A stretch of DNA of 64,000 bases from Ciborinia camelliae (GCA_025890175.1 JANPYM010000010.1:1208427-1272426); one strand, 5' to 3'; numbered from the stretch's first letter, positions 38,993 to 50,862 are shown. Numbers and translations are program-made. The notes: generated by a model not told the origin, from the sequence alone.

Positions 38993-39082
38993 TGTATTTT
39001 ATATAAGTACATTTAAAAATTCGAAAAATTTAAATCTATATATATATATATTTATAATAAATCAAAAACTTTTATAATAAAA
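37680..39082 (+). other. Leader of Copia element
   Basis: About 1.4 kb between the 5' LTR and the gag start codon. The bases directly after the LTR (GGTTATATTGTCCGG) occupy the primer-binding position, but I cannot match them to a tRNA. The leader holds long TA runs, notably about 38954-38990, and several short open frames without meaning. An unusually long leader for a Copia element. Confidence 0.6.
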
Positions 39083-40294
39083 ATGAATTCAGGAGTTCGT
39101 TTCACTAGTGAACTCTTAGCGGGGCGCTTTAATTATATAGAGTGGGTTCATAAAGCTAAGCTTTTTTTGAAGATAAATGGGTTTATGCCTTATATTGATA
39201 GTTCTGAACTAGGTCCTAATAGAAACTATTATTTTAATAATGGAGGAACACCTAAATCTAATGATTTATTAATAAAATTTGAAGATAAAAAGAAAGAATT
39301 TGATAAAAATTCCAAAAGGGCTTTAGGAGCTATTAAATCGATTATAAATATTAATTTAGTAGATCGATTTAAAGACCAATCGAACCCTGTAGAATTATGG
39401 AATTTAATTGAAAATCTTTTTAGTGAATCATTATTAGATTTAATTGGACGATATTTTAATAAATTAATAAATTTCAATTATAATGATTTTAAAAATATTG
39501 ATGAATTTTTAAATCATATTATATCATTATATTTATTTTTAAAAGGGTTAAATTATAAAATTTATAAACCTATTATAATTTGGATAATATTTAATGGATT
39601 AAATGATTCGTTTGATTTGTTTAAATCAAGAAAAACAGAGGAATTATCAATTCAATTAAAATTAGATCTCTTTAATATTGATTTAAATAAGCTTAGTTCA
39701 GATCTAATATCTGAAGAGACTAGATTAAAAGGGACTCAAAATAATTATTCAATTAATAAAATAATTAAACCTCAAAATACTATACCAAATTGTACGTTCT
39801 GTAGTAGGAAGGGGCATTTAGAATCTAAATGCTTTAAAAAGTACCCTGAGCTATATAGGCCTAATTATTATGAAGATAAAAGGGCTAATTCTTTAAACCC
39901 TAATAATAAAATCTATAAAAACCTAAAAACAGATCAAAATATTAAAAAAGTTTCAAAAAATTCGAATTCTAATGCGAGTTCTAATCGAATTAATAAAATT
40001 AATAATAAAAATAATAATAAATTTAATAATAAATTTAATAATAAATTTAATAATAAAAATAAAAATAATAAAAATAATAAAAATAATAATAAAAATAATC
40101 AAAATAATCAAAAATCAAAGGATTTTGAATCAATTAATGAAATCTCTTCGAATATTGAAGATTTTGAATCATACGCTAATTCTAATAATATGTGTATTAT
40201 GAGCCTATTAGCTAATTCATTAAAATCAAAACCTAAAAATAATATTATATTAGATTCAGGAGTTACCAAACATTACTGCTATAATAGGAACTAG
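39083..40294 (+). CDS. Copia Gag with start of protease, 403 aa, open
   Basis: Structural protein of the Ty1/Copia element; it packages element RNA into virus-like particles. The N-terminal part has the NY-x-x-W Gag pattern (FNYIEWVHKAKLFLKINGF, about residues 17-35) and a downstream LWNLIENLF block. A CCHC zinc knuckle follows at residues 237-250 (C237, C240, H245, C250). Then comes a long Asn/Lys-rich tract at about residues 300-345. The frame ends just after the protease active-site motif DSG (D391-S392-G393). The TAG stop at 40292-40294 is one transition from CAG and lies in the same frame as all of pol, so it is a RIP stop and not a natural Gag end. The start ATG is the first in frame after the leader. 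Whether it is expressed cannot be told from sequence. Confidence 0.85.
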   Translation: MNSGVRFTSELLAGRFNYIEWVHKAKLFLKINGFMPYIDSSELGPNRNYYFNNGGTPKSNDLLIKFEDKKKEFDKNSKRALGAIKSIININLVDRFKDQSNPVELWNLIENLFSESLLDLIGRYFNKLINFNYNDFKNIDEFLNHIISLYLFLKGLNYKIYKPIIIWIIFNGLNDSFDLFKSRKTEELSIQLKLDLFNIDLNKLSSDLISEETRLKGTQNNYSINKIIKPQNTIPNCTFCSRKGHLESKCFKKYPELYRPNYYEDKRANSLNPNNKIYKNLKTDQNIKKVSKNSNSNASSNRINKINNKNNNKFNNKFNNKFNNKNKNNKNNKNNNKNNQNNQKSKDFESINEISSNIEDFESYANSNNMCIMSLLANSLKSKPKNNIILDSGVTKHYCYNRN

Positions 40295-43200
40295 TTAATT
40301 AATTTTAAAATACCTGAAAATCCATTTTTATATACTACTACAACTGCAGGGAACCAAATTTCTATTAAGGGGCAAGGGGATATACCTATTATTTTAAATA
40401 ATAATTGAAAAATATTAATTCAAAGAGTTAAATATATACCTGATTTAAATTTTACATTAATTAGTATCCAAAAAGCTGTTACTTTAAAATGGACTAGTAT
40501 AGTAGAACCCCCCGGTACTAAAATCGATTTTATAAATTATAAATTAAATATTTATGTTACCGCAATTTGGATCGAATATGTTTTCTTTTTAAATTGCATT
40601 ATTGATTTTAAATTTATAAATAAATATAAAAATAAAAATAAATCGATTAAAATAATTAATCAAATCGAATTTAATAAAAAATTAAATACCTTAGATTTAT
40701 GGCATAAACGTTTAGGGCATATTAACAAGGATTATATATTTAAATTAGTACCATTAAATAATAATAATTTAAAATTAAATCTTAATCCCTACTTATCATA
40801 CCCACATGCAAAAATACATCAAAATATAAATAAAAATCTATCAATAATACCTAAAAATAAATTCGATATAATTAATATTGATATATATAGTCCACTTAGG
40901 CTTGGTTTAAAAAATAAAAGGTATTTTATAACGATTTCTGATTGGTGCACAAGAGCTACATAAATATACCCTATTAAATTTAAATTTAATACATTTAATG
41001 TTTTAATTGATTTTTATAATTTAATTAATAATCAATTTAATATTAAATTAAAACGAATTAGAATTGATAATACATTAGAATTTAAATCAAATAAATAAAA
41101 TCTATTTATAAAAGATCAAAATATTATAATGAAATATATAAGCCTATACGCGCATTCCCAAAATAGAATAGCTAAATGATTAAATCGAATTTTACTTGAA
41201 ACATTAATTAATTATATAATTGATTTAAAAATCCCTATTTTCCTATAACCTTATCTAATTAAAAGTATTAATTTTATTAAAAATCGTACTTATAATCGTA
41301 TAATTAATACTACTCCATATGTATGTATATTTAATAAAAAATCTAATTTAAATTATATTAAAACATTAGGTTTATTAGTGTTTATATTTAAATATAAAGA
41401 ACAAAAAAATGAAAAATTAGAATTTAAAGCTGAAAAGGATATATTAATAAATTTTGAATCCTTGAAAAACTTTATATTTTATATACCAAATACTAGGAAA
41501 ATCATAAATTCCAGGGATTTTATTATATATGAAAATCGATCATATTATAATAAAAATGAAAATAATGAATATACTGAAAAATTTAATTTTAATTATAATA
41601 AGATTATTAATTATAATTAATTAAAATTAGATTTAAATAATCAAAATAATAATAATTTAAATCAAAATAATATTCAAAATAATGATTTAAATTATAATTA
41701 TAATCAAAATAATAATTATAATCGAAATAATAATTATAATCGAAATAATGATTATAATCGAAATAATGATTATAATCGAAATAATGATTATAATCGAAAT
41801 AATGATCTAAATCAAAATAATAATTTAAATCAAAATAATGATTTAAATCAAAATAATGATTTAAATCAAAATAATTTTAATAATTCAAATCAAGGGGATT
41901 TAAATAAATTATCTCCTATAGTTGAAATACCATATAATCCTAATCTACCTACCCCAATTAGGCAATCTAAGCGATTAAAAGAGGTATCACCTGAAATTAA
42001 TTTATATTATCTTGTATATATAGTTTATATTAAATTATTAAATAATTAAGGTTTAAAATTTAAAATTAATAAATACAATTAAAATGAAATTTTATTGGGT
42101 TTTAGTATTAAAAATCAAAATAATAAAATTATAATTAAAAAATTTAATAATGATTTAATTAATCCTAAAATATATTTAGAGGTTATTAATTCAAAAGAAA
42201 AGGAATACTAGAATAAAGCTATAAAATATAAAATTAAAATCTTTGAAGATAATAATATGTGGGAATTAATTAATAATTTTGATATTATTAAAATAAAACC
42301 TTTTAAAATTAAATAGGTATATAAAATTAAAAATCTATTAGATAATTATATTGAATTTAAAGCTAAATTTGTAGCTAAAGGATTTAAACAATTATATGAA
42401 TTAGATTATTTAAATATATTTGCTAGCGTTATAAAGCAAATGGTCTGGAAACTAATATTCGCATTAACTATTAATAAATTCTGATATATATATAAAATCG
42501 ATATGATATTAGCATTTGTACAGAGGGATATCGATACAGATTTATATATAATATTATTTGAGATTTATAATATAAATAATAAAAATAATACAAATATTAT
42601 TTTAAAATTAAATAAAGCATTATATGGATTAAAACAATTTGTTAAAATATGGTATTTAATTTTAAAAAGTATATTATATAATTTAAATTTTATTTTTTTA
42701 ATATTCGATGAGTGTATATTTATAAATAAAACTTTAGGTTTAATTTTAAATATATACATTGATAATATTGCGATTATAGGCCCTAATAAAACTTTAATTA
42801 AAGATTTTATAAATAATTTAAAAAATCATTTAGATTTAAAAGATCTAAACCCTATACAAAATTATTTGAATATTAATATTAAAAGAAATAATAATTATAT
42901 TAAATTAAATCAAAAAAATTATATTAATAAATGTTTAATTGATTTAAATTTAAATAATTCTAATCCTATTGGTACCTTTATGATACCTAAAAATAATATT
43001 AAGATAAATTACGAAAAAGCAAATAAATCTAATATTAAGTAAGCCCAAAAAGCAATTGGAAAGCTTTTATATTTAGCTCTAGACACTAAATAAAATATTA
43101 TTTTTATAATAATTAAATTAGTTCGATTTATTTCGAACCTTAGCGTTGATTATATAATTGCAATTAAAAAAGTATTTAGATACCTAAAAAATACTAAATC

Positions 43201-43690
43201 ATTAAGTATTAAATATAGTAAAAACCCTAATAATTATATACGAGGGTATTGCGATACTAATTATGCAAAGAATTTAAGTATTGCAAAATCAACTAACGGA
43301 TATATATTTATATACGCTAATAATTCAATTAATTGGAAAACTAAACTATAATCAGTAGTAGCTCAAAATTCAGCTAAATCAAAGCTAATTGCAATTAATT
43401 TAGCGGTAAAAAAAGCAATATACCTTCAAAAAATATTAATTGAATTAAATCAATATAATCAAAATAAATTCCCTATATATTCAAATAATAAAACTACTAT
43501 AAATATATCTAGGAACCCTATATTTCATGATAAAAGCAAGTATATATCTATACGCTATTATTATATTAGGGATTTAATAAATAAGGGCCTAATTGATTTA
43601 AATTGGATTTCCTCTTCAGATCAATTAACAGATAGTTTAACTAAACCATTAAATAAAATAAAATTATTCAAATTAATTGATTCAATTTAA
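40295..43690 (+). pseudogene. Copia pol: protease end, integrase, RT, RNase H (RIP-inactivated)
   Basis: This continues the Gag frame without any frameshift to the natural TAA at 43688-43690. There are 15 in-frame stops in all, counting 40292: 40406, 40961, 41096, 41177, 41246, 41618, 42047, 42080, 42209, 42314, 42482, 43040, 43091 and 43349. Each is TAA, TAG or TGA where one transition gives Gln or Trp. Domains in order, counting codons from 39083: integrase zinc finger (H541, H546, but both Cys now Tyr570 and Tyr573); integrase core D600 and D662 with the third residue K698 in place of Glu, 36 after D662; Asn-rich linker; reverse transcriptase (D1140, YGLKQ, then YIDN with D1227 and N1228); RNase H (D1391, N1393, K1432). 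All these losses are G-to-A changes, while the CAA stops are C-to-T, so both strands were mutated. Confidence 0.92.
41640..41890 (+). repeat. 18-bp coding repeat, Asn-rich linker
   Basis: Tandem 18-base units inside pol, first reading YNRNND-like, then LNQNND-like, six residues per unit, roughly eleven units. It sits between integrase and reverse transcriptase, where Copia polyproteins usually have a variable linker. Slippage of AAT-rich DNA could make its length vary between copies. Confidence 0.75.
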
Positions 43691-43696
43691 CAATTA

Positions 43697-44560
43697 ATTA
43701 TATATATATATATAAATAAATATATATTAATAAAATTAATTGAATTAATTTTATTAATTCAATTATTAAAAATTAGTATTAAAAAGAATAAAATCAAAAG
43801 ATTTTATTTTAAAAAATATTAATTTTAAAAATAAAATTGATATCTATATATACTATATATACATATTCGTATTTTATTTTATTTTATTTTTAAAAAATTT
43901 ATTTAAAAAATATATATATATATATAAATAAATATATATTAATGAAATTAATTGAATTAATTTTATTAATTCAATTATTAAAAATTAGTATTAAAAAGAA
44001 TAAAATCAAAAGATTTTATTCTAAAAAATATTAATTTTAAAAATAAAATTGATATCTATATATGCTATATATACATATTCGTATTTTATTTTATTTCATT
44101 TTTATAAATTTATTTAAAAAATATATATATATATATATAAATAAATATATATATTAATGAAATTAATTGAATTAATTTTATTAATTCAATTATTAAAAAT
44201 TAGTATTAAAAAGAATAAAATCAAAAGATTTTATTCTAAAAAATATTAATTTTAAAAATAAAATTGATATCTATATATGCTATATATACATATTCGTATT
44301 TTATTTTATTTCATTTTTATAAATTTATTTAAAAAATATATATATATATATATAAATGAATATATATATTAATGAAATTAATTGAATTAATTTTATTAAT
44401 TCAATTATTAAATTAGTATTAAAAAGAATAAAAATCAAAAGATTCTTATTCTAAAAAATATTAATTTTAAAAATAAAATCGATATCTATATATGCTATAT
44501 ATACGTATTAGTATTTTATCTTATTTCATTTTTATAAATTCATTTAAAATATTTATTTAA
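43697..44560 (+). repeat. Four tandem repeats of about 214 bp in Copia 3' UTR
   Basis: Each unit starts with an AT dinucleotide run and contains a GATATC-CTATATATA block (at 43839, 44051, 44266 and 44481) and an AATTGAATTAATTTTATTAAT block. Spacings are 212, 215 and 215 bases. The last unit is the most diverged. Located between the pol stop and the polypurine tract. Confidence 0.88.
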
Positions 44561-44595
44561 TTTTATTTTATCTTATTTTTTCAAGAGAAAGCTAT

Positions 44596-44605
44596 TAAGG
44601 GGGCG
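44596..44605 (+). promoter_or_regulatory. Polypurine tract of Copia element
   Basis: TTAAGGGGGC, ending directly at the first base of the 3' LTR after AAGAGAAAGC. Purine-rich and in the required position for plus-strand DNA priming during reverse transcription. Confidence 0.65.
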
Positions 44606-45087
44606 TGTTGTATTTTAATTAAAAATATAATACCTATCTCTTAATTAATTATATAATTTATTTATTTAATTAAATATATTAATTAATTAATTAAATAATT
44701 AATAAATTATATATTTATTTAATTATACAGGGTATAATTAAATGTACGGTATGGTAGTACGAACTACGCGAACACGTGCCTAGTACGATCATTCGAATCG
44801 TACGGGGTTCTTTCAGAATTCGAAACGCCGCATTAGGAAAGGTCGATTCTTTGTTCGAATTTCAGTTGGAAAAAGCAATATAGTGGGGCATTTCATTTCG
44901 ATTCTGATTTTTGATTCTGTACCGCAAAAATACTATTTCATATATTGTATATAAATATATAATATAACTACTACTATCTCTTGATATATTTAATCTATTT
45001 ATAGTGAAACCTGCGTATTAACCAACTAGACACCCTGCACCACCGGCATATACCCCCTGTATATGCCTAAAATTCGAACTTGCAACA
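44606..45087 (+). repeat. 3' LTR of Copia element (482 bp)
   Basis: Keeps G or C at all 19 positions where the 5' LTR has A or T, so it is the near-ancestral copy. Ends GCAACA followed by the target duplication. Confidence 0.95.
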
Positions 45088-45092
45088 ATTAT

Positions 45093-47210
45093 AATTTAAT
45101 TATAAAATTTATTATTATATTATATATTTAATATTACAAAATAAAAATAAAAATTTATTTTATTATAAAATAAATTGGGGATATTTATAATATAAATTTT
45201 AAGTTGAATATTCAAATAAATTTAATTATAATTTAAAACAATTTATTATTAATATTAAATTTTATTATTTATTTTATTATATAAAAATTTTTAAATTTGT
45301 CAATTTAATATATTAGCCTTACTATTATTTTTTTTTAATCGATATATTATTTAAAAATTATAATTAATAAGAAATATAATTTATTAGATTTATTATTTAG
45401 TAAATTTTTTTATAATTATATAATATTAAAATACCTTATAATTAATAAATATGTTTATTAAGATTTCGATTTTTTAAATATTGATTTTTTATTTTTCAAA
45501 ATAATAAATAATAATAAACAATTTTTTATTATAAATTTCGTAATTATATTTAATTAATATTATTTTTTTAAAAAAATAAATAATAAAATATAATTGTTTA
45601 TTATTTCCAATTTAGAAAAAAATATTTTTGATAATATAATTAAAAATATTGTATTTAATAAATACTTTTTTATTTTAATTAAAATATATTAAAACAAAAA
45701 TATAAATGATAATATTTTTTAATATCAAAAATGTTTTTTTATAATTAAAAATTTAATCAAAACCAAATACTTTATTAATTTTGATTTGCAAATTAATTAA
45801 TAACTTATAAATCCGAAAATATTTATTAATAAATTGTTTATAAAAATTTATAAAACTTATAAAATGAAAAACGTTTTTTATATTTTTAGAATATTTTTAA
45901 TTAAAAATAATTTAAACTTTTATAAAATTTATTTTGATATTATTAATTAACAAAATCAAGCCTAAAAACTTAATTTTTTAAACAAAAAATTTATATTTTT
46001 TATTATTAATTTATAAATCAGTTTTTTTAAAAATATTAAATATTTAATATATATAATTAATATATTCGTTATAATTTTTATTGTAAATCAAAATATTATT
46101 TATATAAACAAATACAAAAATATTTAAAAATTTTCAAAATATACTATTAATATAATATTGAAACATAATTAATTTATTATATAATCTAAATGGTATAATT
46201 TTGTAATAGAATAATTCGAATTTTATACAAAATATAATTAAATCTATATTTTTTTTAATCTTTATTTAAATTCGATTAAAAGTATAACAAATATTAAGTT
46301 TAATTATAAACTTCGATTTAATTATTTAAATCAAAGTTTTATTAATTAAAAATAAAAAATAAATATCTTTTTTAATAATAAAATTAAATTTGTGATAATC
46401 GATATAAAACTGCAATTTGCCCCCAAATTTCTAAATAAATAGGATTAAAAATATAAAAGTTGCTTTATTAGATTTAATAAAGTTTTTTTTAAGATTATTA
46501 TTAATATATTTCTTAATAAAATTTAATTTTTTATTAAACATTCGAAACAATAATATATAATCAAATATATTAAATCTATCAAATTTAATATAATAATTAA
46601 AATCGCTATAAAAAAAAAATTTATTTACTTTATTTTTTTTAAATATATTTAAATAATTATAATAATCAAATGGAATTCTTTTGTACAAAAATCCTTTATT
46701 ATTTTATTTAATTTTCGCATTTTATTATTAATATTTTTTATTTATAATATTTATTATAAAAATAATAAAGATCTAAGTATCCCTTTGCTTTGAAATTGTT
46801 AAAAAAAGAATAATATTGATTATATTAATATATAATAAAATTAAATCTATAAAAATAAAAATCAAATTATTATTGAATATAAAAATCTCGATAGTTTTTT
46901 GTTTCAAAATGATTTTTGATATAAAATACATTATATTATTAATTCTTAAAAATATATTTTTTATTTTTGTATCCTTTATCGAAAATATAGGCTTTAATTA
47001 GTTTTTCGGGAATTTGATTTTTGATATATTAAAGTGCAAATAAAACTTTAATTTGAAAAATATAAACTTTGTTTTTATATAAATTATAATTTTATATTAT
47101 TATATTTATTTATTTTCTATTAATATTTAATAAAATATATTTATAATATAAAATATTATAATATTGATATAATTATATATTTAAATTTAAACAAATATCT
47201 TTTCGTGATT
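45093..47210 (-). pseudogene. Decayed Gypsy pol of A2, reverse transcriptase region
   Basis: On the minus strand the best-kept piece is an 85-codon open stretch (46431-46688). It reads DFNYYIKFDRFNIFDYILLF, then FIKKYINNNLKKNFIKSNKA, then FIFLILFI. This is the N-terminal block of a Gypsy reverse transcriptase (DH-I-L ... El--lk--i---L-kGfI-pS-aP--fPilFv). Next comes YIDYHKFN (from the DYRkLN motif), then PFRLYNKLIMFQYYIN (from PFGL-NAP-tFQ). The catalytic box is YINN at 46095-46106, in place of YxDD. All the changes fit transitions. Not functional. Confidence 0.85.
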
Positions 47211-49614
47211 AATTATAGTTTTGGAGATTTTGCCATTAAAAACTTTTATCTCGTATAATCGAAATAAAAATATAAATTCGATTTATTTTATTTTGTAAAT
47301 AAATATAATAATAGTTTTATTAATAAAATTTTTATTAAAACAATATATATTAAAAAAAATCAATATTAATATTTTCGATTTTTCGAATAATTTATTAATA
47401 AATTTTATTATTTTACTTGTAAATATAAACCTAATAAATATAAAATTATAATCAATTAATATAAACTAATAAAACTATAGCTTCAAGGAATCTATAGAAT
47501 CGAATTATGATTGTATTATAACCTTTAACATATTTAAACTAAAAATTTTTTTTTTTTTTATAATGTAGTTTTATTTAATTTAAATATATTTTTTTTTATA
47601 AAACAATTTTTGGTAAGGTAATTAATTTTTTTGTAAATAAAACAAATATTTTTTATTTACAATTTTATTTATTTAAATATAAAAATCCTAATTTTTTTTT
47701 TTAAATTTTAAATAATAAAATTAAAAACATTTTTTTTTCTCTTAGTTTTTTTTTTATATTTTATTTTATATTTTTTGATAATATTTAATTGTTTAATATT
47801 TATAATTATTATATTGGTTTTATATTCCAAATTCTAAATTATTATATATTTATATAAAAAGATTATAATTTATTTTATATTTTTATTAATTTTATATTAA
47901 AAATTATTAATTATAATTTTTTTAATAAATTTAAATTCAACAAAAAATTATTAAAATTCTTTTTAAAATCAAATAAATGATTATTTGTTTTAAAACAATT
48001 TATAATATTCGATTTAAACTATTTTAATTTTATTATTATTTCTATAAATTTATATAAAGATTTCGAATATTTTTTTTATTAATATAAAAAAATTTAAATT
48101 GTTAATTTAAAATTAAAATATAAAATAAATAATAATTTTATTATTAATTTATAATAATATATATACTATATAATTAATTTATATATAAAAATTATTTATA
48201 TTTAATTTTTGGATTATTTATAATTATTAAAATTTGTATTAAAAAATTTATCGCTTATTTTTATTAATTTTAAATTTAATTAAATCAAAAAAAATTTGTA
48301 TTAATTAATAAAAATAAAAATTAATTATAATTATAATAATTATTTTTTTTATATTTTTTTTAAATTATTAAATAATAATATTAAAACTAATAATTTTTTG
48401 TTAATATTTTTTCTAAATAATAATAAATTTATTAATCTTTACATTAAAATTAAAAATTTATACATTTTAATTAAAAATAATTAAAACTTTATTTTTTGTA
48501 ATATTATTAAAATTAATAATAAAATTATTTGCAATTTTGAATTCTTTTTTTAATTTAAAGATTAATATTTTTTGATTATTATAAAACAAAACAAATTTAT
48601 TATAAATTATTATAATATTATTATATTTACAAAATATATTATTTATTTAAATAAACATAAAAACTAATTACTTTAAACTAAAAATTTTCAATTTTTCAAT
48701 TTTTTTGAATTTCTTTAATCGGAAAATAATATCGAATTCGTTTTTTTTTAAAAAGAAATTATATCAAATATAAATTTTATTATTATTAATAACATTATTA
48801 AATAATAAAAAAGCTATAATAAAATTAGGATTATATTTAAATACAATATTTTTTGTTAATAAATTATAATTATTTTGCATCAAAAAAAAAGTTTTTAATA
48901 ATTAAAAAAAATATATTTGATTAATTATTATTTTATCAAAAAAATATATTATTTAAAAAAATAATTTAATTTCAAAATAATTATAAATAAAAATAAATAA
49001 AAAAGTTATTTTATTATTAATAAAACAAGTTTTTTGTTTCAATTCAAAAATAAATATAAAGTTTATTGCAATTTATTTGAAAATAAATGTAAATAAATAT
49101 TTAATTAATAATATATAAATATAATTAATATTTTAATAAATATTTTATTATATAAAATTTACCATAATTTGTTTGAAAATAAATATAAATAAATATTTAA
49201 TTAATAATTATATATTTTAATAAATATTTTGCAATATAAAGTTTATTATTATTTAATAATTTAAATAATTTATTTATATTGAAATTTTGATTTGTAAAAT
49301 TATTATCGTTACAAATTATTGCAAATTCGTATTTTATAAAGATTTTATTATAACATCTTAAAGTTATTTCGTTTTTCAATATATTATAAAAACTTTATTA
49401 TAATATTTTTAAACCATTTTATATAATTATAAAATCAATATTATTACAATTTATTACAAATTCGTATTTCTTTAATTAAAAAACTAAATATTTATAAATA
49501 TTTAAACAATTATCAAAAAATATTTCTAAAAATATAAACTTTAAAATATAAAATTGTTTTATAGATTTTTTATATTTTTTACAAAAATATAAAATAAAAT
49601 AAATATAATTTTTA
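47211..49614 (-). other. Decayed proximal part of A2 (gag side)
   Basis: Matches A3 31662-34060 in reverse complement. In a minus-strand Gypsy element this side should hold gag and protease. No zinc knuckle or protease motif is readable. Confidence 0.6.
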
Positions 49615-49801
49615 TATTATATATATTATATAAAATTATAAAAATAAAATTGTAAATATATAATTTGATAAAAAAATTATACTAAAAAAAAAGATTTTTT
49701 TTGAAAAAAACATTATTTAATATAAATATTAATTATATAATTATGGTGGTTATATGATTAATTATATGACTGTTATATTAGGCAGGGGCCTTGATGTGAC
49801 A
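49615..49801 (-). repeat. 5' LTR of A2 (187 bp)
   Basis: Inner left half almost free of G and C (TATTATATATATTATATAAA aligned to TGTCATACGCG...). The outer right end GGCAGGGGCCTTGATGTGACA is nearly intact. Aligns with the left LTR end to end with one base missing. Confidence 0.85.
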
Positions 49802-49806
49802 ATTAA

Positions 49807-50862
49807 AATACATTAAGTTTTTTTAATAATCTTTATTTGAATTAAATTAAATATTTATATTTGCTTTTAATATAGTAAAACATTGTTTTAAATAAAATAT
49901 AAATCAAATTATATATTTTTATTAAATTAATTATTATTAATTAATTTCCGGATTCTTTATTTACAAAACAAATTCTAAAATTATACGTTTATAATATAAA
50001 CGAAAAATAAGGTTTTAGCTTTATTAAAAAATTTCAATTTATTAAATAAATTATTATTTCAAATTAAAACAAAAATTAGAAATATAAAATTAATAAATCG
50101 TTTTTATTCTTTTTTAAAATAATTATTTCAAAATAATTTCGAAAGTTTGATAATGATTGCTTGGAATTAAAAATATATTAATATTAATATTATTATTAAT
50201 TATTTTAATTATTAATAAATTTATTATTAAACTTCCGAATTAAAACGTTTACAGCGATATTTAACTTTTTTAATTAATATTAAATTTTAAAATTATAATT
50301 AAATAATATTAATATTTATTAAATTTATTATTAATTAAACTTTTTTATAATTATAAAATATTTCAAAATTTTATAATTAATTAAAATATAAATAAAAAAT
50401 TTTATTTTTTTAAATTTAAATTATTAATATTTAAAAGTATTAATAATAATTAATAATTTCTTATTATAAATTTTATAATTAATTTTGGTTAAAAATAGAA
50501 TTTAAAAAAAAAAGTTATAAAATAAAAAATATTATTAATTTTTTAAAACAAATATTTATTATAAATATGATTAAAGGAATTTATTTTAATAATAGATTTT
50601 TTATTTTAATCAAAATATATAAAATCAAAAATCAAAATAAACAAATTTTTGAATATTTAAAATATAAATTGAACAATTTCGTTTTAAATAAAGTTTTATT
50701 TAAATTTATTTTTAATAAAAAAAATTAATAATTAAACAATTTTTAAAAAAGTTTAAATAAAATAATAATAATAATTGACAAATTTTAAAAAATCTTGTAA
50801 TTTAATAATAAATATAAAAATCGATTAATTTTAAATAATTTTAATTTTTTTAGGATTAATAA
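49807..50862. other. A+T-rich stretch, not the expected A3 remainder
   Basis: If A2 simply inserted into A3, this should continue the A3 sequence. It does not resemble the corresponding part of A1 or A2. No gene is readable. Confidence 0.5.

Larger units (their letters stand above)
37198..45087 (+). mobile_element. Full-length Ty1/Copia retrotransposon, youngest large insertion
   Basis: A 7,890-bp element bounded by 482-bp LTRs (37198-37679 and 44606-45087), each starting TGTTG and ending in GCAACA or its decayed form GCAATA. Exact 5-bp duplications ATTAT flank it (37193-37197 and 45088-45092). A1 shows the uninterrupted sequence near 22480-22520. Inside are a 1.4-kb leader, a single-frame gag-pol (39083-43690) and a long 3' untranslated region with four tandem repeats. 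A purine tract AAGGGGG sits next to the 3' LTR. Base composition is clearly less A/T-saturated than in its host A2, so it arrived later. It has nevertheless been hit by RIP and cannot make a full polyprotein. Confidence 0.95.
35486..49801 (-). mobile_element. Gypsy element A2, full length, hosting a Copia element
   Basis: Left LTR (35486-35673) and right LTR (49615-49801) have the same orientation and are flanked by exact 5-bp duplications ATTAA (35481-35485 and 49802-49806). Without the nested Copia element it is about 6.4 kb, a usual Gypsy length. A G-rich polypurine tract (ten consecutive C on the plus strand, 35677-35686) lies just inside the left LTR, so that is the 3' LTR and the element reads on the minus strand. 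The minus strand carries a Gypsy reverse transcriptase at about 46075-46690. All coding sequence is broken by RIP. It shows the unoccupied sites for both the B and LINE insertions in A1. Confidence 0.9.

Noticed and set aside
39229..39477. Antisense 82-residue frame inside gag
   Set aside because: A shadow of the plus-strand Gag frame, which has clear Gag motifs.
39972..40202. 76-residue plus-strand frame rich in Ile and Lys
   Set aside because: Shifted frame of the Asn/Lys-rich Gag tract.
43697..44560. CRISPR-like array
   Set aside because: The units are long, directly adjoining and near-identical without spacers; they are tandem repeats in a retrotransposon 3' region.
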